The notes under the pieces: model-generated | Database searches by the model: none | Told to the model about the DNA's origin: nothing | The model's input: only the letters and a program-made list of their open reading frames with translations | NCBI GenBank assembly: GCA_036939755.1 | Contig: JALLAZ010000115.1 | Location: 1-22,746, forward strand | Source: Stephanodiscus triporus | Lineage: Eukaryota; Bacillariophyta; Thalassiosirophyceae; Thalassiosirales; Thalassiosiraceae | Direction: 5' to 3' | Length of the DNA stretch: 22,746 nucleotides | Translations under genes and position numbers: made by a program | Part shown: in pieces, positions 17,893 to 22,746 of the stretch | How positions within the stretch are numbered: position 1 is the stretch's first letter | Layout of the letters: each line of letters begins with the position of its first letter

Positions 17893-18417
17893 TCAGTAAA
17901 CGGGACCCATGCCGTCGTCTTCCCCGCCGCCGCCGCCGCCGTCGCCGTCCCTTCCCGGCTCGTATTCGTATCCGTAATACCGCGAGCGGCAGAGCGTGCC
18001 CCCCCCCGACGGGGGATAGTGAAGCTCGATCTCGTCGTAATCCTCGAATCCGAACCACGTATTCCGCGAGGGGATGGTATAATCATCATGATGGCCGTCG
18101 AGACGACGACGACGATACGTCGTCGTCGTAGTAGTAGTAGTATACGCAGAACGATCGTCCAAAACGGAGGAGGAGGAGGAGGAGGAGGAGAAGGGGGGGG
18201 GGACGATGACGACCGGACGGGAGGACGAGGGCAGCGGCGCGATCGCGATCGCGCCGCCGCCGCCGCCGCCGCTCGCGCGCCGGTACGAGACGCTCGCGAC
18301 CGCCGATCTCTTCGAGGATGACGAAGCCGATCTCGTTGTCGTAGTCGTAGTCGTTGTCGGTCGATGACGGCAGTAGTAGGCACGTCCGAGGACGGACACG
18401 GTCGACGATCGAAGCAT
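17893..18417 (-). CDS. Low-complexity protein with mitochondrial-type N-terminus (hypothetical)
   Basis: Single open frame, 174 residues. The N-terminus MLRSSTVSVLGRAYYCRHRP is basic, Ser/Thr-rich and free of acids, as in a mitochondrial pre-sequence. Two Thr8 runs, a Gly6 run and a Ser8 run come from trinucleotide slippage. One stretch looks like genuine folded sequence: YTIPSRNTWFGFEDYDEIEL followed by HYPPSGG, and the C-terminus is acidic and Gly-rich. I do not recognise a family. Competing frames on both strands (17733-18383 minus, 17811-18131 plus) are Arg/Pro-rich in the way expected of shadows of this sequence. The gene is moderately likely to be real. Confidence 0.45.
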   Translation of the reverse strand: MLRSSTVSVLGRAYYCRHRPTTTTTTTTRSASSSSKRSAVASVSYRRASGGGGGGAIAIAPLPSSSRPVVIVPPPFSSSSSSSSVLDDRSAYTTTTTTTTYRRRRLDGHHDDYTIPSRNTWFGFEDYDEIELHYPPSGGGTLCRSRYYGYEYEPGRDGDGGGGGGEDDGMGPVY

Positions 18418-19184
18418 CGTGGCGTGTTCTCTCTGAACGTTGAAACCGAAGAGGGATCGCGGAGGGGGGGGGGGGGGCGTATTATCTTATCTTTCCCGAA
18501 CTCTCTATGGTGGCCGAATGTACTGGTGCGTCGTCTGGTACATAGAACGGTCTTGGATGTGGATTGTTGTTGTTATTATTTATGGCCCGTCGTTGGTTGT
18601 CGCGCTCGTCACTGTTGTGTGTTCGTTCGGTTGGACCACTTTGATCACTCATCATTCTTTTCTCTCTCTGTTGTTGTCAACGACTACCTACAACACAAAA
18701 AACGAAAGCCACGGGCAGAAGGTCGGCGTCAAAATCCAAAAAAAGGGTGTCAAGTAGTGTTTGGCAAAACCCGAGGAGGAATCCTTCCCGCCATTGAATT
18801 GAAGGATTTGAGACTCGCTCTATTTATGGTAAGTATGTAGAGTACAATACTATTACGACAGCTTCCATAATATTATCAATTGATATATCCCTTCGAGGGA
18901 AGTAACTGAGTTATTTTGTTATGTCCCCTCTTTAACGTGCGTACGCTGGAGCGGGACCCGCAGGATGACGTCCGTCGCTTTCCGTCGTCCTCCTCCCTTG
19001 CGACGACGATGGGGCGGCGGCACGATGCGCGCTGGCGCATTCGACTGCGACGATGGGACAGAACGAGGCGGGGGGGCACGGTTGCCGGGGCTCGAGCACA
19101 GACGCGACGGGTCCCTGCTTTCGATTTGCGTCCTCTCGAATATTTTTCGCCCGAACGGGGGACGGGCTCGTCGCGTGATGGTAA
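18418..19184. other. Unassigned region holding a decayed MITE-like copy and a possible 5' exon
   Basis: The first part is the upstream region of the minus-strand gene ending at 18417. A G13 tract lies at about 18465-18477. Around 18755-18832 an open stretch ends in CTATTTATG directly followed by a good donor GTAAGTATG, so it may be a 5' exon of the ORF at 19185-19805. Further right, frames on both strands are open, but the translations are basic and compositionally poor, and I cannot choose one. Confidence 0.35.
18851..18943. mobile_element. Decayed copy of the MITE-like inverted-repeat element
   Basis: Aligns with the left and central parts of the intact element at 22537-22643: GACAGCTTCCATA, then ATCAATTGAT, the hairpin TCCCTTCGAGGGAA, TAACTGAGTTATTT and a CCCTCTTTA segment. 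It differs by a 3-4 bp insertion near the left end and about 9 bp in the middle. The right terminal inverted repeat is missing. Confidence 0.75.
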
Positions 19185-19805
19185 TTGGGAATCGCTCAAA
19201 TTTTGGATACATGGGTGGCCTTGACTCTCTCTCGCACGTCGGGGCCGCTTTCGTCTGAAGCGTGTGAAGATTACACCGATACTCCGCCGCGACGGCCGGG
19301 CGTCGAGGAGGGATGTCCATTCGGAGCGTTGAGGATCGTGCGTCGGTCTTGCTTGCATCCGACCCGCCCGAGTCTCGGAGGCCGTTTCTTCCGACTGGGG
19401 AGGACATCGAGGGTTCCTGCGATTAGCCGTCGTCTGCCGTGGCAGGAGAACTGGACGATACCAGCGTCCTTCTATGTGGCAACCGGAGCCTTGCCTTCCT
19501 TAACTCGTTCCGTCCTCATGATGCGCAAGCTCCACGGCAATGACGACGGAGAAATTATGCGTCTCCTCCCACAGTTAATGCATCGCCACGTCTTTCACGA
19601 GAATTCTGATGAGAGGAGTCTTGCTCAACGCCTGGAGATGCTGCACATGGGGGCTATTATTGATAATAGAATCGACTGGGAGGAGGTAGCAGGAAATCTG
19701 GTTGGCCATGCTGGTGCATCAGCAAGCGTCGTATTCGATCAATATCAGCAGCGGCGGCCAGCGCAAGGGCACTTAAATGTACGAGGGTGCAATTGGCAGC
19801 TTTAG
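19185..19805 (+). CDS. Hypothetical ORF, 5' end uncertain
   Basis: 206-residue open frame. The first 85 or so residues are Arg/Pro-rich and unconvincing. From about 19440 on the codons and composition look natural and helical (ENWTIPASFYVATGALPSLT, VLMMRKLHGNDDGEIMRLLP, ERSLAQRLEMLHMGAIIDNR, IDWEEVAGNLVGH). An AG acceptor (GTGGCAG, ending at 19450) in phase 0 would allow the real coding part to start there, spliced to a donor at 18833. I do not recognise the family. A gene fragment is also possible. Confidence 0.3.
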   Translation: MGIAQILDTWVALTLSRTSGPLSSEACEDYTDTPPRRPGVEEGCPFGALRIVRRSCLHPTRPSLGGRFFRLGRTSRVPAISRRLPWQENWTIPASFYVATGALPSLTRSVLMMRKLHGNDDGEIMRLLPQLMHRHVFHENSDERSLAQRLEMLHMGAIIDNRIDWEEVAGNLVGHAGASASVVFDQYQQRRPAQGHLNVRGCNWQL

Positions 19806-19965
19806 GATTCAACATATTAGCCATAGTAGATTGAAGGATGCATATCAATTGGTTTGTTCGATGGAATAGACCTTATAATTGATCGTCAACTGCGAAGATG
19901 ATGATTCAAGTAGCTTTTAACTGCAAAAGTCTATCATCATAACATATGAATAATCACTCAAGCGG

Positions 19966-20785
19966 CTACATCCAAAGATGGAATACCGAATCCACCTGAA
20001 CATTTCCACCTTCCGTCAGTACCTCTGCACCCCTTCCTTCGCTCAATCCCTTAACGAATGCCAGGAGTATTTGTTTCTCGCTGAATGACTTTGAGACCGT
20101 TTGCCCTTTGGAAATTCTCCAAGCGGTCAGTTGGATCCTTTTCTTGTAATTTTCGAGTACCCCGTCCTCGTCGCAATCCTCCTCCGATACTAGGCAACTG
20201 GAAAATAATATGCCACCGTCCACACTTCCCTTTTCCGCTGTCTTTTTCCGCAGAAACGAGACTCTCAAGGCAGGATTGCCATCGGGCAATTTTACTGGCG
20301 GCGTGTGCAGACAGAAACACGGTGAGATGATGATAAATGTGCATGCCTGTCACAGTTCTTAGTAGAGAGCATTCCGTCCATCAAATCGACCGTATTCATG
20401 CAGTCCTCTGCTGACGCACAATAATATCCGTACGTCCATCACCAACAGAAGCGCGGTTCTCACCTGGAAGGTACGTGAGAGGTTGAACTGGTAATACTGC
20501 AGCAAAAGGAAATGACTTTGTGTACCTCTCCACCGCGGCCAATGCTGAGCTACCTTCGTCGTCATCGAATGAAAAGTTTACACGAAGGAGAGTTTCTTCC
20601 TTGGACACATCGAATTCACTTAAAGAGCCATCGTCGCCAGGGGAGTCCGATGAGCTCATTGCCGTCACTGGCAGCGGCCTCGTCGTCGGCAAGTCGTGGT
20701 GGATGCCATTATACGAGTGTTGAAATGGGGCGCCCAATGTGCCAAACAAGGATGAAATCAGGAGGATGTATTGATTTTTCATCAT
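19966..20785 (-). CDS. Secreted protein of unknown function, two exons
   Basis: Exons 20785-20464 and 20294-19966 with a 169-bp GT-AG intron (phase 1; donor GTGAGA, acceptor CCAG), giving 216 residues. An N-terminal signal peptide (MKNQYILLISSLFGTLGAPF) suggests entry into the secretory pathway or import into the plastid. A Ser/Asp-rich linker leads to a folded part: LLRVNFSFDDDEGSSALAAV, SFPFAAVLPVQPLTYLPVKL (formed across the splice), PALRVSFLRKKTAEKGSVDG, GILFSS and a helical C-terminal third. The seamless join of LTYLP to VKLPDGNP supports the intron. I do not recognise the family; it resembles no common enzyme. A half copy of the MITE-like element begins 66 bp upstream of the ATG. Confidence 0.62.
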
Positions 20786-21275
20786 GGTCGCACATCACAT
20801 CATTTCCCCGATGTGACGAAGGTGATGATCCATCATAACAGCAACTGCTATATTACAGTTTCCATTTCAATTGATATGTTTTGCCACCAGGATGAAAAAT
20901 ATTTACTGTACTTTCTACACGATAGGAATAGTACCATACGTTAGTTTGTAAAAATACAGATTCCAAATCATTTTTAGTCCATTGCGTCGCTTCCCCCTAA
21001 CCCAATAAACAAAGACCGTCGGCAGAATAGTCCCGATCGAGTATCCTCCGCCACACTGCTCCCGACCCCGTGAAAGGCTCTCGCGCGCCGGAACGTAGCG
21101 AACCAATTGTGGTTGCGGCTGCGATTGTCACGCGTCTACGATGATCGTCGCGGCGATCCCCTTCCCGCCTGAACAATAAACTGTAGGAGGTTCAGCTACT
21201 TTTTCTATGTGCACAAACAATGGAAACCACTGAGAACCTTATGCAGATTTATTTTGGCTGTGCAAGAAAGACGGT
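20786..21275. other. Upstream region of the secreted-protein gene and 3' end of the STI1-like gene
   Basis: 490 bp between two same-strand (minus) genes. It holds the half MITE copy (20851-20880), an AT-rich part around 20881-20980 and a GC-rich part around 21040-21175. Short open frames only; no supported gene or RNA. Confidence 0.45.
20851..20880. repeat. Half copy of the MITE-like terminal repeat
   Basis: TATTACAGTTTCCATTTCAATTGATAT matches the left terminal repeat of the element at 22537 with about three mismatches. No central hairpin and no opposite end could be found to its right, so it is a solo terminal repeat or a relic. Confidence 0.6.
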
Positions 21276-22416
21276 TTATAGTTCACCCATGCCAAGTCCG
21301 CCCGACGGTCCGTCATCTTCGTCACTCAACATCTTTTGACCTTCCTTCACACTCTTCCTCCACTTCACGGGATCGTTCAGAATAGCCTGCATCTCTTCAG
21401 TGCGAAACATATCCTTAAGCACATTATTTCCTGCCACGCTCGGGTCATTCAGCAGCTGCAATCTTGCCTCCTCAATCTTATCATCATCCGCCAATACCTC
21501 TTGCAGTACTCCCCCAAGCTTACTCAGTGCCGCTTGTGGATCTTTCATTATTGCGCCGAAGCCCTGCATCATTTGTACGACTGTATCCATCGCTTGAGGG
21601 TCACTAAAAATCTCCTTCATTTGCCCAAAGGCTTTCGTCATTGCTTCCTCAAATTTGGCAGGATCAGCCCTGAATTCAGCAATTTCTTCTGGCGTGGCAG
21701 TGCCCTGAGCCTCCATCATGGCGAGTACTTCCTCCTTTTGGTTGATGATGTTTTCCCTCATATCAATAGAAGTGAGCATTTCCATCGCCTGTTCCATCTG
21801 GACTTTCAGTTGATCGGGGTCCATGTTTAGCAATTCTTTCATTGCACCTTGCATGCCAGAGAACTTGGTGTTTGGTATGCACGTTAGATGAGAACATTGG
21901 TTATCGTTCGTTTTATTTTCGTCGGAAGCTTAAGGAAGAACATCAAGCCGATCCAAAGTTGACTGCACTCACCATCTCCTGCACCGCTGGATCATTCATC
22001 CCCTCCGCAAGTAACTCTTGCAACATAGCCGGATCAAAATCCTTCATCAGGGCACCTAAATCCATATTTTTCAAGTCCATCCCACCGCCGGCAACACCTT
22101 TCTTTCCCTCAACCGCCATGTGTTCCGCTGCCATTTTATTGAGTTCCTCAAAAGATGCTGCGGCGCCGCCCTTGCGACGGTTGGCTCCAACGCCGAATTG
22201 GGCGGTTGAGGGGGTAGGCTGGTGTTGTTCGAGAAACAATACACGAGCAGATAGAAGTTAGAACACATTAACGTGAGTTAGCGTTTAATCCGATGGGAAA
22301 CCTTCGCACTTCCATGGCCGACGGCGGCCGGTGGGCAGAAAGGGCAGACTCACCATCACCAATCCAAGGATCGCCAGAGACCATAAGCTCACAGATTTAA
22401 TTGTTCGCGACACCAT
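21276..22416 (-). CDS. Secreted or plastid STI1-like (DP-repeat) protein, three exons
   Basis: Exons 22416-22354, 22218-21973 and 21863-21276; introns of 135 and 109 bp, both phase 0; 298 residues. Exon 1 is only a signal sequence (SVSLWSLAILGLVM). The next residues (TPSTAQFGVGANRRKGG) fit a plastid transit segment with Phe at +1. The rest is helical, Met- and Gln-rich with Asn/Asp-Pro turns: NMDLGALMKDFDPAMLQELL, AEGMNDPAVQEM, MKELLNMDPDQLKVQMEQAM, GFGAIMKDPQAALSKLGG, LLNDPSVAGNN, MQAILNDPVKW. Repeated helices with NDP/DP turns recall STI1 modules of Hsp70/Hsp90 co-chaperones and of the plastid import factor Tic40. The exact orthology is not established. An intact MITE-like element sits 121 bp upstream of the ATG. 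Confidence 0.65.
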
Positions 22417-22536
22417 GATTTAGAATATATTGGTTTCTCTACAACACGAGAGTGGTTGCTGAATGGCTGAATGGAGAGATGTGTGTTTGTGGGTGCGTTG
22501 TGTGATTCGTCGTGAGGATGTTATGATGGGCGGTCG
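22417..22536. promoter_or_regulatory. Upstream region of the STI1-like gene
   Basis: 120 bp between the ATG at 22416 and the MITE-like element, containing the probable minus-strand promoter and leader. No clear TATA box; a GTGTGTTTGTGGGTG stretch lies at about 22480-22495. Confidence 0.35.
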
Positions 22537-22643
22537 TACTACAGTTTCCATATCAATTGATGTTTCCCTTCGAGGGAATTAACTGAGTTATTTCCCTCTT
22601 TATTTCCCTCCAAAAAATATCAATTGATATGGAAACTGTAGTA
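22537..22643. mobile_element. Intact MITE-like element with 25-bp perfect terminal inverted repeats
   Basis: 107 bp. The left end (22537-22561, starting TACTACAGTTTCC) and right end (22619-22643, ending GGAAACTGTAGTA) are perfect inverted repeats of each other over 25 bp. If the outer TA pairs are target-site duplications, the ends are CTACAG/CTGTAG flanked by TA, as in Tc1/mariner-derived MITEs. Inside lies a small hairpin TTCCCTTCGAGGGAA (22564-22578) and a TTTCCCTC pair. It is non-coding. Related copies lie at 18851 and 20851. Confidence 0.85.
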
Positions 22644-22746
22644 AGTAAAAATTCAAATTCCACCTGTAACACAATAACACAGTGGATTTTTGGGATATTA
22701 GCATGATCTTTGTCAGAAATGTGACTGAGGTACCAATGAGTTCTCA

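Noticed and set aside
17733..18383. 216-residue minus-strand ORF overlapping the low-complexity gene
   Set aside because: Arg/Pro runs typical of a frame shadow, and no targeting sequence or folded core, unlike the chosen frame.
18919..19407. 162-residue minus-strand ORF
   Set aside because: Arg/Pro/Ser-rich low-complexity translation with no domain or splice support; looks like a shadow in GC-rich DNA.

Overview
The window looks like nuclear DNA of a diatom, most likely a centric Thalassiosira-like species. Coding regions are split by short GT-AG introns of about 77-191 bp, genes are packed on both strands, and several N-termini look like diatom plastid pre-sequences (a signal peptide followed by a cleavage site with Phe at +1, e.g. 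SRAFAPP in the ABC1 kinase). There are no operons, no Shine-Dalgarno-type leaders and no bacterial mobile genes. Exons were joined by hand from splice sites and reading phase, so coordinates span first to last coding base and the exons are given in the evidence text.

Layout. 1-311: 3' end of an acidic-tailed gene, probably RNA polymerase III subunit RPC7. 663-1751 (-): PAP/fibrillin-like plastid protein, four exons. 2008-4465 (+): Golgi-type GT61 glycosyltransferase, three exons. 4629-6643 (-): plastid-type ABC1/UbiB-family kinase, three exons, sharing a 138-bp divergent promoter with an LSM-fold NatC subunit (NAA38-like) at 6782-7270 (+). 7646-8513 (-): unknown coiled-coil protein, divergent from 8826-11409 (+), a lipase maturation factor homologue with four exons. 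11433-12599 (-): ribonuclease H1 with an N-terminal hybrid-binding domain, convergent with the LMF gene (23 bp apart) and divergent from 12954-14246 (+), a UDP-glucuronate 4-epimerase.

14698-17199 is the most interesting part: two divergently transcribed secreted paralogues. Each has a signal peptide, a short shared EDVxFWTxL motif, a low-complexity Pro/Gly repeat region and a C-terminal eight-cysteine module whose spacing resembles a WAP-type four-disulfide core. The repeat exon of the right-hand gene has no ATG and only appears when the exons are joined.

17200-22746 is looser. It holds long G tracts, a low-complexity putative mitochondrial protein (17893-18417, -), a doubtful ORF (19185-19805, +), a secreted protein of unknown function (19966-20785, -) and a secreted STI1-like protein (21276-22416, -). 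A short inverted-repeat element (MITE-like) is present as one intact copy (22537-22643), one decayed copy (about 18851-18943) and one half copy (about 20851-20880). Two of the three lie just upstream of start codons.

Functionally this is mixed housekeeping: transcription, plastid lipid and quinone metabolism, glycan synthesis (nucleotide-sugar epimerase and GT61), lipase folding and RNA:DNA hybrid removal. A lineage-specific secreted gene pair sits inside it.
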